Positions 29,776 to 38,847 of a stretch of DNA of 41,988 nt are shown here, piece by piece. The DNA lies in assembly GCF_000307775.2 (NCBI RefSeq), contig NZ_KK020679.1, positions 75,547 to 117,534 on the forward strand, in the 5' to 3' direction. Positions within the stretch are counted from its first letter, which is position 1. The number at the start of each line of letters is the position of its first letter. This DNA comes from Stutzerimonas stutzeri KOS6 (GTDB lineage: Bacteria; Pseudomonadota; Gammaproteobacteria; Pseudomonadales; Pseudomonadaceae). Position numbers and translations under genes: made by a program. The notes below the pieces were generated by a model. The model saw only the letters and a program-made list of their open reading frames with translations, was not told where the DNA came from and made no database searches.

Positions 29776-30378
29776 ATGTTGAAAGTCTATGGTGATTACA
29801 GATCGGGTAATTGCTACAAGGTCAAGCTGATGCTGCATTTGCTGGACCAGCCATACGAATGGATTCCTATCAATATCCTCCGCGGTGAGTCCCGTTCCGA
29901 GGAGTTTCTCAAGAAGAACCCGAATGGCAAGATTCCGGTTCTGGAACTCGAGGATGGAGCCTGCCTGTGGGAGTCCAACGCTATCCTCAACTATCTGGCC
30001 GACGGTAGCGAGTTCCTGCCAACGGACCCGCGGCTGCGCACTCAGGTGCTGCAGTGGCAGTTCTTCGAGCAGTACAGCCATGAGCCATTCCTGGCTGTCG
30101 CCCGCTATATCAAGGTGTATCTCGGCATGCCCGAGGATCGCCGGGAGGAATACCAAGCCAAGCAGCTCGATGGCTACCACGCGTTGAACGTAATGGAGCA
30201 GCAGTTGCTACGCACGCCCTACCTGGTGGGTGAGCATTACTCGATTGCCGACGTTGCACTGTATGCCTACACGCATGTGGCTGAAGAGGGAGGCTTCAGC
30301 CTCGAGGACTACCCTGCAATTCGCCGATGGCTGGAGCGTGTCGCCAGCCATCCACGGCATGTCGGCATGTACGATTGA
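29776..30378 (+). CDS. Glutathione S-transferase family protein
   Basis: The product has 200 residues. An N-terminal thioredoxin-like domain (about 1-80) carries the glutathione-site segments DYRSGNCYKVKL, GKIPVLELEDG and WESNAIL. A helical C-terminal domain contains YSIADVALYAYTHVAEEGGF. ATG 29776 follows GGAGG at the right spacing; a longer open frame back to 29653 overlaps the aminotransferase and is not used. It likely conjugates or reduces an electrophilic small molecule in the cytosol. Pairing with an aminotransferase under a MarR regulator suggests an inducible catabolic or detoxification unit, but the substrate is unknown. Confidence 0.92.
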   Translation: MLKVYGDYRSGNCYKVKLMLHLLDQPYEWIPINILRGESRSEEFLKKNPNGKIPVLELEDGACLWESNAILNYLADGSEFLPTDPRLRTQVLQWQFFEQYSHEPFLAVARYIKVYLGMPEDRREEYQAKQLDGYHALNVMEQQLLRTPYLVGEHYSIADVALYAYTHVAEEGGFSLEDYPAIRRWLERVASHPRHVGMYD

Positions 30379-30386
30379 ACGAAAAG

Positions 30387-30409
30387 CAGGGCCGCAAGGG
30401 CCCTGTCTT
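30387..30409. terminator. Terminator between the GST gene and folE
   Basis: CAGGGCC (30387-30393) pairs with GGCCCTG (30399-30405) around a 5-base loop, followed by TCTT. It lies between convergent genes and can serve both strands; on the minus side AAAAG flanks it as CTTTT. Confidence 0.7.
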
Positions 30410-30424
30410 ACTGTGGGAGCGGCG

Positions 30425-30970
30425 CTACTTCACCAGGCCGAGAAACTCGCTGCGGGTCGCGGCGTTATTGCGGAACTGACCCAGCATCACCGATGTGACC
30501 ATCGACGAGTTCTGCTTCTCCACGCCGCGCATCATCATGCACATGTGCTGGGCTTCGATGACCACCGCAACGCCAGATGCGCCGGTGACTTGTTGCATCG
30601 CTTCGGCGATTTCGCGAGTCAGGTTTTCCTGGATCTGGAGTCGACGAGCATACATATCCACGATGCGAGCCACCTTTGATAGTCCAAGTACCTTGCCGTT
30701 AGGCAGGTAAGCGACATGGGCCTTGCCGATGAAGGGCAGCATGTGGTGTTCGCACAGCGAGTACAGCTCGATATTCTTGACCAGCACCATCTCGCTGTTA
30801 TCTGAGGTGAACAGCGCGCCGTTGGTGACTTCCTCGAGGGTTTGCTGATAGCCCTTGCACAGGTACTGCATGGCTTTGGCGGCGCGCTTGGGCGTGTCGA
30901 GCAGCCCTTCGCGGCTAACGTCCTCGCCGAGTTGGCCGAGAATCGCGGTGTAGTGTTGTTCCAGGGACAT
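30425..30970 (-). CDS. folE: GTP cyclohydrolase I
   Basis: FolE opens GTP to 7,8-dihydroneopterin triphosphate, the first step of folate and related pterin synthesis. The product has 181 residues. The zinc ligands are visible: Cys73 and His76 in [10 protein letters not shown], and Cys144 in [36 protein letters not shown] is the conserved core. This is the type IA, zinc-dependent family. From memory it corresponds to the paralogue named folE2 in P. aeruginosa, not the unrelated type IB enzyme also called FolE2. ATG 30970 has AGGT upstream. The Smr-domain gene upstream on the same strand is 105 bases away. Confidence 0.96.
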   Translation of the reverse strand: MSLEQHYTAILGQLGEDVSREGLLDTPKRAAKAMQYLCKGYQQTLEEVTNGALFTSDNSEMVLVKNIELYSLCEHHMLPFIGKAHVAYLPNGKVLGLSKVARIVDMYARRLQIQENLTREIAEAMQQVTGASGVAVVIEAQHMCMMMRGVEKQNSSMVTSVMLGQFRNNAATRSEFLGLVK

Positions 30971-31075
30971 TGAACTACCTGTCAGGGTTCATGGGGCGCA
31001 GACGCGCAGGGTAGGTTGAGGCCGCTCCGCTGGCAAGTGTGTCGAGTAGCCGCCAGCACGCCATCTGGAGTTCGG

Positions 31076-31633
31076 CTATTCGTCACGACCTTCGAGCATG
31101 GTGCGCTTGAGCATCACATAGACTGCTCCGGTCCCGCCATGACGTGGCAGGCAGGAGGTGAATCCCAGCACCTGAGGGTGCTGTCGAAGCCAGGTATTGA
31201 CGTGGCTCTTGATCAGCGGCCGCTTGCCATCCACTCTGGCCGCTTTGCCATGAGTCACGCGGACGCAACGAATCTCGAGCTTCGTGGCTTCGGCGATGAA
31301 GTCCCACAGCTGTTCGCGCGCCTTCTCCACGGTCATGCCGTGCAGATCCAGACTCCCCTCGAATGGAATCTGGCCGGCTTTCAACTTGCGCACCTGGCTG
31401 TCCTGAACGCCATCGCGAGCCCAGTAAAGCTCATCTTCGGCACCAACATCGATGACGAACTGATCGGATAGACCGTCGACACGAGCCGTTTCATTACTGA
31501 CGGTGGCATTGCTGCGGCGGGTCGCGATCTGCTCACGATTGCTGCGTGCTTTACCGATTTCGGCGCGGTCATGCCGGATCGGCCTGACGCCGCGCACTGC
31601 CGATTGGAATAAGGAAAAGTCGTCGTCTTGCAT
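31076..31633 (-). CDS. Smr-domain protein
   Basis: The product has 185 residues. The first 85 or so are charged and probably partly disordered. A C-terminal Smr domain (about 90-180) has the signatures LDLHGMTVEKAR, VTHGKAAR and CLPRHGGTGAVYVML. Stand-alone Smr proteins of this type (SmrA/YfcN-like) are nucleic-acid binding or nicking proteins. E. coli SmrB acts on collided ribosomes, but that is a different member and the role should not be carried over. ATG 31633 has a good GGAGG site. Neighbours are folE and an isochorismatase-like gene, a grouping also seen in P. aeruginosa from memory. Confidence 0.9.
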   Translation of the reverse strand: MQDDDFSLFQSAVRGVRPIRHDRAEIGKARSNREQIATRRSNATVSNETARVDGLSDQFVIDVGAEDELYWARDGVQDSQVRKLKAGQIPFEGSLDLHGMTVEKAREQLWDFIAEATKLEIRCVRVTHGKAARVDGKRPLIKSHVNTWLRQHPQVLGFTSCLPRHGGTGAVYVMLKRTMLEGRDE

Positions 31634-31757
31634 GGGGCCTCCGAACCGGGCGCCAGTTTACCCCAGCCGAGGTGGTTGGCGAATGCCATCCCTTGCCCCT
31701 GGGGGTTCGTGACGCATCGTCCTGACCAGCTGCAGCGACGAGACGAAATGCTGCCAG

Positions 31758-31796
31758 CGAAAGACGATGGTCAGATACCCATGCGATCGTCTTTCG
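31758..31796 (-). terminator. Long hairpin after the isochorismatase-like gene
   Basis: CGAAAGACGAT (31758-31768) and ATCGTCTTTCG (31786-31796) are perfect 11-bp arms with a 17-base loop. They lie 45 bases past the stop of the minus-strand gene and upstream of the Smr gene, so they should separate the two transcripts. Confidence 0.7.
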
Positions 31797-31841
31797 TAGG
31801 CCGATAGGCGCATGCAAATTCAGTCGGCAGAAGCGTGGGCG

Positions 31842-32438
31842 TCAGCGTCTCAGGGCGTCGACATTCGGAACGCAGACGGCGAAATTGTCTGCGAGGATGG
31901 TCATTTCCATGCGGTGGACCTGCTCGGCATCGATGCTGCCATCACCCATCGGCAGATCGCGGGTTGCGCAGGCGCTGTCGACCAGAGTGCAGCGGTAGCC
32001 GTAGTCCTTGGCGGCTCGTACCGTGGTACTGACGCTCGAATGGGTCATGAAGCCGCACACGATCAGGTCGAGACGGCCGAGTTTCTGTAGCAGTTCGTGC
32101 AGTTCGGTACCGGAAAAAGCGTTGGGCAGTCGCTTTGCCACGATGGACTCGCCGGGCTGGGGTGCCGCTTCGGGCATTATCTGTCCGCGAAACCCCTGCG
32201 GGTCGAACAAGCCGCCACTGATGCCCAGGTGGTGGACGTGAACGATGGGGGCGCCGGCTTCCCGTGCGGCAGCCAGCAGGCGAGCAATTTCCGGCAGCGC
32301 CCGATCCAGGGCTGGCAGCGCAAGAACTCCGCTGCGGTATTCCTCCTGCACGTCGATGACCAACAGGGTGGCGTTCGTCAGCGCCGCCGGGTTATAGCTG
32401 CGACCACTGAGCTGGAGCATGGTCTGTGGCTTGGTCAT
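31842..32438 (-). CDS. Isochorismatase-like hydrolase with serine at the nucleophile position
   Basis: This cysteine-hydrolase (isochorismatase) fold protein has 198 residues. The catalytic aspartate is in LLVIDVQEEY (Asp29) and the lysine in AKRLPNAFSGT (Lys102). In the nucleophile loop, CGFMTHSSVSTTVRAA, the position normally holding cysteine (family form T-x-x-C-V) holds Ser135. I cannot say whether the protein is active with serine, non-enzymatic, or one of a serine-bearing subfamily. Family activities include hydrolysis of isochorismate, nicotinamide and other amides. The start is ATG 32438. It is transcribed away from prmB, sharing a 294-base divergent gap. Confidence 0.9.
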   Translation of the reverse strand: MTKPQTMLQLSGRSYNPAALTNATLLVIDVQEEYRSGVLALPALDRALPEIARLLAAAREAGAPIVHVHHLGISGGLFDPQGFRGQIMPEAAPQPGESIVAKRLPNAFSGTELHELLQKLGRLDLIVCGFMTHSSVSTTVRAAKDYGYRCTLVDSACATRDLPMGDGSIDAEQVHRMEMTILADNFAVCVPNVDALRR

Positions 32439-32732
32439 TGTCGACTCCTTGTGCTGTGAGGGGGCTGATTGTGGCGCCAGATCGTCCGGATGTGAACCGT
32501 CTGCGCAGTGTTTCGTTAGTGACCCGTGAGTCGAACCGTCATCGCCTCGACCGACTGTGACGTGCGATGTTCGGCACAGGCCCGGGACAGTAACGCGCTC
32601 ACCGGCCGTGCGCTTGAGGACGATAGCAAGGCTGCGGGCTGGCCTGGCGCGCAGTCATGCAAGCCATTGCCGGCGTGGTTCGAGTTTCCGGTTGCCTGTT
32701 AGACTTGCGCCTTTTTTACAGGGGATTTGCTC

Positions 32733-33656
32733 TTGACTGCTTCGCTCTCCCGTTTGCGCACCCTGCGCGATTACATCCGCTGGGCCGTCAGTCGATTTCA
32801 GGCGGAGCAATTGTTCTTCGGTCATGGCACCGACAATGCTTGGGACGACGCGCGCCAGTTGGTGTTGGGCGCACTGCATCTGCCCTGGGAAATGTCCGAC
32901 AGCTATCTGGACTGCCGCCTAGAGGCAGACGAATGCGAATACCTGCAGGCTTTGCTGCGGCGTCGTATCGATGAGCGTGTACCGACGGCCTATCTACTGG
33001 GGCAGGCATGGTTCTGCGGTCTGCCGTTCATCGTGGACGAGCGGGTGCTGGTACCGCGATCCCCCATAGCAGAACTCATAGAGCATCGTTTCGAGCCCTG
33101 GTTGGCGAAGACGCCCGCGCGGATACTGGATCTCTGCACAGGCTCTGGTTGCATCGGCATCGCCTGCGCCTACGAGTTCCTCGAGGCGGAAGTGGTGCTG
33201 GCCGATCTGTCGTTCGATGCGCTCGAAGTGGCCAACCGCAATATCGAGCAGCATGGGCTGGACGATCGTGTTTATACCGTTCAGAGCGATGGGTTCGATG
33301 CTCTGCCCAAGCAGCGCTTCGATTTGATCGTTTCGAATCCGCCGTATGTCGATGCCGAGGATTTTGCCGACATGCCCGATGAATTCCGGCATGAGCCGGC
33401 CCTTGGGCTGGCTTGCGGTGACGATGGCCTGGATCTCGTGCGCCGCATGCTGGCAGAAGCAGCGGATCACCTTAGCGATGATGGCGTGCTGATCATTGAG
33501 GTGGGTAACAGCCAGGTTCATGTTCAGGCGCTGTACCCGGAAGTGGATTTCACCTGGTTGGAGTTCGCGCGCGGTGGGCATGGTGTATTTCTGCTGGCAG
33601 CGAAGCAGTGCCGTGATCATCAGGCGCTGTTCCGCGCTCGCCTGACGAATAGTTAA
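32733..33656 (+). CDS. prmB: 50S ribosomal protein L3 glutamine methyltransferase
   Basis: PrmB methylates the side-chain nitrogen of a glutamine in ribosomal protein L3, using S-adenosylmethionine. The product has 307 residues. A helical N-terminal substrate domain is followed by a Rossmann methyltransferase domain with [14 protein letters not shown] (SAM site) and the glutamine-methyltransferase motif [15 protein letters not shown] and [12 protein letters not shown] are shared with PrmC, but [18 protein letters not shown] marks PrmB. I chose TTG 32733 because AGGGGA ends about 8 bases before it; TTG 32727 is too close to that site. A tandem repeat begins immediately after the stop. Confidence 0.93.
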   Translation: MTASLSRLRTLRDYIRWAVSRFQAEQLFFGHGTDNAWDDARQLVLGALHLPWEMSDSYLDCRLEADECEYLQALLRRRIDERVPTAYLLGQAWFCGLPFIVDERVLVPRSPIAELIEHRFEPWLAKTPARILDLCTGSGCIGIACAYEFLEAEVVLADLSFDALEVANRNIEQHGLDDRVYTVQSDGFDALPKQRFDLIVSNPPYVDAEDFADMPDEFRHEPALGLACGDDGLDLVRRMLAEAADHLSDDGVLIIEVGNSQVHVQALYPEVDFTWLEFARGGHGVFLLAAKQCRDHQALFRARLTNS

Positions 33657-33707
33657 GGGCTGTGCGCATAGCTGGGCTGTGCGCATAGCTGGGCTGGGCG
33701 GATACGT
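33657..33707. repeat. 17-bp tandem repeat after prmB
   Basis: GGGCTGTGCGCATAGCT occurs exactly twice (33657-33673 and 33674-33690). A third, diverged copy (33691-33707) matches at 13 of 17 positions. The array starts at the first base after the prmB stop. Confidence 0.9.
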
Positions 33708-33877
33708 CAGCGGGGCACGAAAAAGCGCCCGTGTTCCGAGCGTTTGCCCTTGCAGGTGGTCTGTTGCTTTGACGTCCGATCCTCATGCGGTGCTGCGTTA
33801 GCTTTGCCCTTGCCTGATGGATCGTCGTAGTGCTCAAGCCGCACTCACTGAACTCCAGTATTTCAAGCGGACGGACC

Positions 33878-35347
33878 ATGGCAGGCATCACCGTAGAGCC
33901 CATCACCTTCGTCCTGTTCGGCGCCTTGGGCGATCTGGCGCTGCGCAAGCTGTTTCCAGCGTTGTACCAGCTGGACCGCGCTGGGCTGTTGCACGCCGAC
34001 ACGCAGATCCTGGCTTTGTCGCGAGACAGCGGCGAGCCCGCCGCGCAGAAGGCGCGAATCGAGCAGGCGCTGCGCATGCGGATTGTCGCAGGCGAGCTCG
34101 ATGAGCTGGCACTCGAGTGCTTCATTGGCAGACTGCATTACCTGTCCATGGATTTTCGCCGGGGTGAGGATTACGCAGCGCTTGAAGAATGTGTAACAGC
34201 TGGGCTGCCCCTGATCGCCTATCTTGCGACCCCTGCGGCCGTATACGGGGACATTTGCAGATTCCTTGCCGCGGCTGGGCTCGCCGAACAGACGCGGATT
34301 GTGCTGGAAAAGCCCATTGGACATGACCTGCATTCCTCTCGCGTCATCAACGATGCGGTTGCCGAGCATTTCCCGGAGAGCCGCATCTATCGCATTGACC
34401 ATTATCTGGGCAAGGAAACCGTTCAGAACCTGATCGCGCTGCGATTCGCCAACAGTCTGTTCGAAACACAGTGGAACCAGCACCACATTTCTCATGTGGA
34501 AATCACGGTTGCCGAAACCATAGGGATCGAAGGGCGCTGGGGATATTTCGATCAGGCCGGCCAATTGCGTGACATGGTGCAGAATCATCTGCTGCAGTTG
34601 CTGTGCCTGATCGCGATGGACCCGCCTAGCAACCTGACGGCTGACAGTATTCGCGACGAAAAGGTCAAGGTGCTCAAGGCACTCGCTCCGATCACGGCGC
34701 AAGATATCCATCAGCGGGTCGTCCGCGGGCAATATGCGGCTGGGAACGTAGAGGGTGTTACGGTGCCTGGATATCTGGATGAGGAAAATTCCAATAGCCA
34801 AAGCAGTACCGAGACATTCATAGCGTTGCGGGCAGATATCTGTAACTGGCGTTGGTCAGGCGTGCCTTTTTATCTGCGCACCGGTAAACGCATGGCACAG
34901 AAGCTTTCGCAGATCGTCATTCACTTCAAGGAGCCGCCTTTTTATATCTTCGCGCCCGAGCAGCGCTCACTGATCAGCAATCGCCTGATCATCCGGCTGC
35001 AGCCTGACGAAGGCATTGCGCTGCAAGTGATGACGAAAGAGCAAGGGCTCGACAAAGGCATGCATCTGAGAAGCGGCCCGTTACAACTGAATTTTTCCGA
35101 AACCTACAAGAGCGCTCGTATTCCGGACGCTTACGAGCGCCTGTTGCTTGAGCTCATGCAGGGCAATCAGAATCTGTTCGTGCGACGGGATGAAGTCGAG
35201 TACGCCTGGCAATGGTGCGATCAACTCATTGAAGGCTGGAGTCGACTCGGCGCTGAACTCAAGCTTTACCCGGCTGGCTCATGGGGGCCGGTCGCTTCGA
35301 TTGCAATGATTACACGTGACGGGAGGGCGTGGTATGGCGATCTCTGA
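33878..35347 (+). CDS. zwf: Glucose-6-phosphate 1-dehydrogenase
   Basis: Zwf oxidises glucose 6-phosphate to 6-phosphogluconolactone with NADP or NAD, feeding the Entner-Doudoroff route. The product has 489 residues, the P. aeruginosa length. The nucleotide-binding start reads [22 protein letters not shown] and the active-site RIDHYLGKE follow, then [15 protein letters not shown] and [15 protein letters not shown] 33878 gives the normal length; the longer frame from 33830 lacks support. The gene overlaps pgl by 14 bases. In most pseudomonads hexR lies divergently upstream. Here prmB occupies that place, and I find no TTGT-N7/8-ACAA HexR-type site in the 221-base gap. Confidence 0.97.
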   Translation: MAGITVEPITFVLFGALGDLALRKLFPALYQLDRAGLLHADTQILALSRDSGEPAAQKARIEQALRMRIVAGELDELALECFIGRLHYLSMDFRRGEDYAALEECVTAGLPLIAYLATPAAVYGDICRFLAAAGLAEQTRIVLEKPIGHDLHSSRVINDAVAEHFPESRIYRIDHYLGKETVQNLIALRFANSLFETQWNQHHISHVEITVAETIGIEGRWGYFDQAGQLRDMVQNHLLQLLCLIAMDPPSNLTADSIRDEKVKVLKALAPITAQDIHQRVVRGQYAAGNVEGVTVPGYLDEENSNSQSSTETFIALRADICNWRWSGVPFYLRTGKRMAQKLSQIVIHFKEPPFYIFAPEQRSLISNRLIIRLQPDEGIALQVMTKEQGLDKGMHLRSGPLQLNFSETYKSARIPDAYERLLLELMQGNQNLFVRRDEVEYAWQWCDQLIEGWSRLGAELKLYPAGSWGPVASIAMITRDGRAWYGDL

Positions 35348-36047
35348 ACTGGATCTTCCCACCGGTGTGGTGGCGCATAGCTCGGCCAATGTGCAGCGAC
35401 AGGCTGAACTGATGGCGGACAATGTCGCCAAGGCACTGGCATATGCTGTGCAGACCCATGGTCTGGCCAGTCTCGTTGTGTCCGGCGGGCGCAGCCCCGT
35501 TCCTTTTTTCGAGGCGCTCTCCCGGCGTGAGCTGAACTGGTCGCGGGTGCAGATTTGTCTGGCGGACGAGCGCTGGGTGCCGCCCAGCGATGCCGCCAGC
35601 AACGAGGGTCTGGTGCGTCGCTATCTGTTGCAGAACGAGGCGCGCGAGGCTCGCCTGTTAGGGCTCTATCAGCCTGCCGACACCCTTGCGCAAGCGGCGA
35701 CGCTCGCGGACAGGACGTTGGCGCAGCTGCAGCGCCCGATCGACGTGCTGGTCCTGGGGATGGGAGATGACGGCCACACCGCTTCGCTGTTCCCCGGGAA
35801 CCCGGAGCTTGCCCGCGCCTTGCGCGCGGACTGTGAGGCGCGCTGCCTGCCCATGTTGGCACCCACCGAGCCGCAAGAGCGGCTCAGCCTGACTTACCCG
35901 TTGCTGGCAGGCTCACGAATGCAGTGTCTCGCCATACAGGGTGCGAACAAGCTGGACACCTTGCGCACAGCGTTGGGCGTCGATCCGCTGCAGATGCCGA
36001 TCCGGGCGCTCTTGCATTCACCGCTCGAGATTTACTGGTGCCCGTGA
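35334..36047 (+). CDS. pgl: 6-phosphogluconolactonase
   Basis: Pgl hydrolyses the lactone made by Zwf to 6-phosphogluconate. The product has 237 residues with the SOL/NagB-like signatures [28 protein letters not shown] and [18 protein letters not shown] 35334 follows GGGAGG, which lies inside the end of zwf; the two frames overlap by 14 bases, so they are co-translated. An in-frame GTG at 35316 is possible but less well placed. eda begins 17 bases after its stop. Confidence 0.95.
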   Translation: MAISELDLPTGVVAHSSANVQRQAELMADNVAKALAYAVQTHGLASLVVSGGRSPVPFFEALSRRELNWSRVQICLADERWVPPSDAASNEGLVRRYLLQNEAREARLLGLYQPADTLAQAATLADRTLAQLQRPIDVLVLGMGDDGHTASLFPGNPELARALRADCEARCLPMLAPTEPQERLSLTYPLLAGSRMQCLAIQGANKLDTLRTALGVDPLQMPIRALLHSPLEIYWCP

Positions 36048-36064
36048 GGGCTGAGGACTCCTGC

Positions 36065-36709
36065 ATGAACATGACTCAGAAAAATGCTCTGATCGAACGT
36101 ATTTGTGTCGAGGCGCGGATCTTGCCGGTTATCACGATTGGCAGCGAAGCGCAGATCCTGCCGCTCGCCGACGCACTGGCAGCCGGCGGCCTGCGTACAT
36201 TGGAGATTACCCTGCGCTCCAGCCATGGGCTGACGGCGATCCGCCGGTTGCGCGCAGAGCGCCCCGAGCTCTGTATTGGCGCAGGAACCGTACTGGATCG
36301 ACGCATGATGGATGAGGTCGAGGCAGCAGGAGCGCAATTCATCGTCACGCCTGGCTCTACACGAGAAATGCTGGAAGCGGGGCTAAATTGCTCGGTTCCG
36401 TTGCTGCCCGGTACCGGCAGCGCCTCGGACGTCATGGAAGGCTATGCTCTGGGCTATCGTCGTTTCAAACTTTTTCCCGCCGAGGTCTGCGGTGGCGTTG
36501 CCGCGCTGAAGGCCTTGGGCGGTCCGTTCACCGATGTTCGCTTCTGTCCGACCGGCGGTATCAATGCAGCCAATGCCGCTCAGTACCTGACGCTGCCCAA
36601 CGTGATGTGCGTAGGGGGGACATGGATGATCGACAGCGAGCAGCTGACCAGTGAAGATTGGTCCGGCATCCAGCAAAAGACGGCCGAAGCCCTCGTTGCG
36701 CTGAGCTAG
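36065..36709 (+). CDS. eda: KDPG / KHG aldolase
   Basis: Eda cleaves 2-keto-3-deoxy-6-phosphogluconate to pyruvate and glyceraldehyde 3-phosphate, the last step of the Entner-Doudoroff pathway. The product has 214 residues. The Schiff-base lysine is in YRRFKLFPAE (Lys135) and the catalytic glutamate in LEITLRSS (Glu47). ILPVITI and PTGGINAANA are family marks. ATG 36065 has GAGGA 7 bases upstream; a second ATG two codons later is less well spaced. zwf, pgl and eda form one unit, with edd elsewhere as in P. aeruginosa. Confidence 0.96.
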   Translation: MNMTQKNALIERICVEARILPVITIGSEAQILPLADALAAGGLRTLEITLRSSHGLTAIRRLRAERPELCIGAGTVLDRRMMDEVEAAGAQFIVTPGSTREMLEAGLNCSVPLLPGTGSASDVMEGYALGYRRFKLFPAEVCGGVAALKALGGPFTDVRFCPTGGINAANAAQYLTLPNVMCVGGTWMIDSEQLTSEDWSGIQQKTAEALVALS

Positions 36710-36745
36710 CGCCGGCCTGCGCATTGTCTTTGATCTCGACTGTGG

Positions 36746-36775
36746 TTGGTGCAACGTCTTCGATGCGCGTATGAT
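36746..36775 (+). promoter_or_regulatory. rluB: Sigma-70 type promoter of rluB
   Basis: TTGGTG (36746-36751) and TATGAT (36770-36775) are 18 bases apart, and the -10 ends about 42 bases before the rluB start. The -10 matches the consensus at 5 of 6 positions. Confidence 0.55.
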
Positions 36776-36817
36776 TCGCGCCCTTTCAATCGGAATGCCA
36801 CACCGGGAGGTGCCCAG

Positions 36818-37957
36818 ATGACCGAGCACGAAGAAACAAGCACTCACGTAACGCACGGCGAAAAGCTGCAGAAAGTCCTGGCCCGCCTGGGCATGGCATC
36901 GCGCCGCGATGTTGAAAAATGGATCGTCGAGGGCCGGGTCAAGGTCAACGGTGCTGTTGCCAGCTTGGGGCAGCGCGTCGATTCCCACGATGCGATTGCG
37001 GTGGACGGCCGGCTGCTCAAGCGGGAAGAAGCCAGCGAAGTGGTTCGCCGCGTGCTGATCTATAACAAGCCTGATGGCGAGATATGCACCCGCAACGATC
37101 CGGAAGGTCGGCCGACCGTGTTCGATCGCTTGCCCCGACCCAAAGAAGGGCGCTGGATCAACATTGGCCGCCTCGATATCAATACTACCGGCCTTCTTCT
37201 GTTTACGACTGACGGCGAGCTGGCCAATCGGCTGATGCACCCTTCTTATGAGATGGATCGCGAGTATGCGGTTCGGGTGCGTGGCGAAGTCGACGATGAA
37301 ATGATTGAGCGGCTCAAAACCGGCGTGATGCTGGAAGATGGTCCGGCCCGCTTCACCGACATCCAGGAAGCACCTGGCGGTGAAGGCTTCAACCATTGGT
37401 ATCACTGCGTGGTGATGGAAGGCCGTAACCGTGAGGTCCGCCGGCTGTGGGAATCTCAGGGGCTCGTCGTGAGCCGATTGAAGCGCGTTCGTTTCGGTCC
37501 GGTGTTCATGACATCCGATTTGCCGATGGGCCGTTGGCGAGAGATGTCGCAAACCGAGGTAGATATCCTCAGTCAGGAGGTCGGGCTCAAGCCGGTCGCG
37601 CTGCCGAGCATGAAGGCCAAGGCCAAGGAAAAGATCGACCGTATGCAGCGCAAGGTGGCCAAGCCGCTGGGGCGCGGTGAGCGACGCCCGCGGATATTGC
37701 GTTCGGCGAACGAGGCCGATGTGCCTGCCTCTGAAAACCCGAGGGCCCCAAGGGGCGATCAAGGCGGGCGCAAGCCTCGCGTTAGCGAGGGGCGTAATGA
37801 CAAGGGCCGGGGCACACCCGTCGCGGAGCGTCCGGGCGATGCGCGCAAGGGTGGAAAACGCAACGATGGGGCCGGCCGTTCGTCAGGTCCTTCCAGAAAG
37901 CCCGCCGGTGATGGCCAGCGCCCGGGTTTCGGTCGGGATCGCACCAAGCGCCCCTGA
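36818..37957 (+). CDS. rluB: 23S rRNA pseudouridine synthase B
   Basis: RluB makes the pseudouridine at position 2605 (E. coli numbering) of 23S rRNA. The product has 379 residues. An N-terminal S4 RNA-binding domain (EKLQKVLARLGMASRRDVEK) is followed by the RsuA-type catalytic domain, with the aspartate in GRLDINTTGLLL, and by EGRNREVRRLWESQG. The last 120 or so residues are a low-complexity tail rich in Arg, Lys, Gly and Pro, as in other pseudomonads, likely an RNA-contact extension. ATG 36818 has GGGAGG upstream. RluE and RsuA, which are shorter, are less likely. Confidence 0.92.
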   Translation: MTEHEETSTHVTHGEKLQKVLARLGMASRRDVEKWIVEGRVKVNGAVASLGQRVDSHDAIAVDGRLLKREEASEVVRRVLIYNKPDGEICTRNDPEGRPTVFDRLPRPKEGRWINIGRLDINTTGLLLFTTDGELANRLMHPSYEMDREYAVRVRGEVDDEMIERLKTGVMLEDGPARFTDIQEAPGGEGFNHWYHCVVMEGRNREVRRLWESQGLVVSRLKRVRFGPVFMTSDLPMGRWREMSQTEVDILSQEVGLKPVALPSMKAKAKEKIDRMQRKVAKPLGRGERRPRILRSANEADVPASENPRAPRGDQGGRKPRVSEGRNDKGRGTPVAERPGDARKGGKRNDGAGRSSGPSRKPAGDGQRPGFGRDRTKRP

Positions 37958-37973
37958 TCGACTCCTGCACAAA

Positions 37974-38002
37974 GCGCAGTTGGATGGTCTGTCCAACTGC
38001 GC
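37974..38002. terminator. Bidirectional terminator between rluB and the yciK-type gene
   Basis: GCGCAGTTGGA (37974-37984) pairs perfectly with TCCAACTGCGC (37992-38002) around a 7-base loop, between two convergent genes. AAA before the stem gives a short T run on the minus strand. Confidence 0.8.
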
Positions 38003-38022
38003 AGCCACTTCGCGACACTTGG

Positions 38023-38769
38023 CTATTTCGTCTGTGCATCCAGTGCCTGGCCGTTGACCCCGATGCTGTCCGGACCCATCAGGTACAGGTAAACGGGCAT
38101 GATGTCAGCCGGAAGCGGATTGGCTGTCGGATTCTCGCCAGGATAGGCCTTTGCCCGCATGTCCGTGCGGGTTGCGCCGGGGTTGACGCTGTTGGCCCGA
38201 ATCGGTGCAGTGTCATCCACTTCATCGGCAAGCACCTGCATCATGCCCTCGGTAGCAAATTTCGAGACTGCATAGGCTCCCCAATAGGCGCGTCCTTTGC
38301 GGCCGACACTGCTTGATGTGAAGATCACCGAGGCGTCTTTGGCGAGCTTGAGCAGTGGTAGCAGAGTGCTGGTCAGCATGAACATTGCGTTCACATTCAC
38401 CTGCATCACCCGCATGAAGTTGTCTCCAGACAACTGCTCTAGCGGTGTGCGTGGGCCGACGATCGCTGCATTGTGCAGCAGACCGTCAAGGTGCCCGAAC
38501 TCTTGCTCGATCATGGCCGCCAGTTCGTCGTACTGGTGTGGCAATGCGGTTTCCAGGTTGAACGGGATAACGGCGGGGCGCGGATATCCTGCCGCTTCGA
38601 TATCGTCGTAGACGCGATTCAGATTGTCTTCGTTCTTGCCCAGCAACAGCACAATTGCGCCATGCGCGGCATAGGCTTTCGCGGCAGCTTCGCCGATGCC
38701 GCGACCGGCTCCGGTAACCAGAATGATACGCCCTGCGAGCAGGTCGGGGCGGGCGGAGTACTCGAACAT
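38023..38769 (-). CDS. yciK: YciK-family short-chain dehydrogenase/reductase
   Basis: This classical SDR oxidoreductase has 248 residues. The NAD(P) motif is TGAGRGIG (19-26). The active site shows Ser in FTSSSVGRKGR and the Tyr-Lys pair in YWGAYAVSKFA. LHNAAIVGPRTPLEQ and NSVNPGATRTDMR are typical of the YciK group. The physiological substrate of this group is not known. ATG 38769 has a GAGG site. It lies 78 bases after mupP on the same strand and is likely the last gene of a ubiG-mupP-yciK unit. Confidence 0.88.
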   Translation of the reverse strand: MFEYSARPDLLAGRIILVTGAGRGIGEAAAKAYAAHGAIVLLLGKNEDNLNRVYDDIEAAGYPRPAVIPFNLETALPHQYDELAAMIEQEFGHLDGLLHNAAIVGPRTPLEQLSGDNFMRVMQVNVNAMFMLTSTLLPLLKLAKDASVIFTSSSVGRKGRAYWGAYAVSKFATEGMMQVLADEVDDTAPIRANSVNPGATRTDMRAKAYPGENPTANPLPADIMPVYLYLMGPDSIGVNGQALDAQTK

Positions 38770-38847
38770 CGGTTGCCTCGTAAATCGTTATGGTGTTTGT
38801 TTGCGCTCAACAGCTGATGTCGAGCGGTTAGCACCGTGGTTGGCGTT

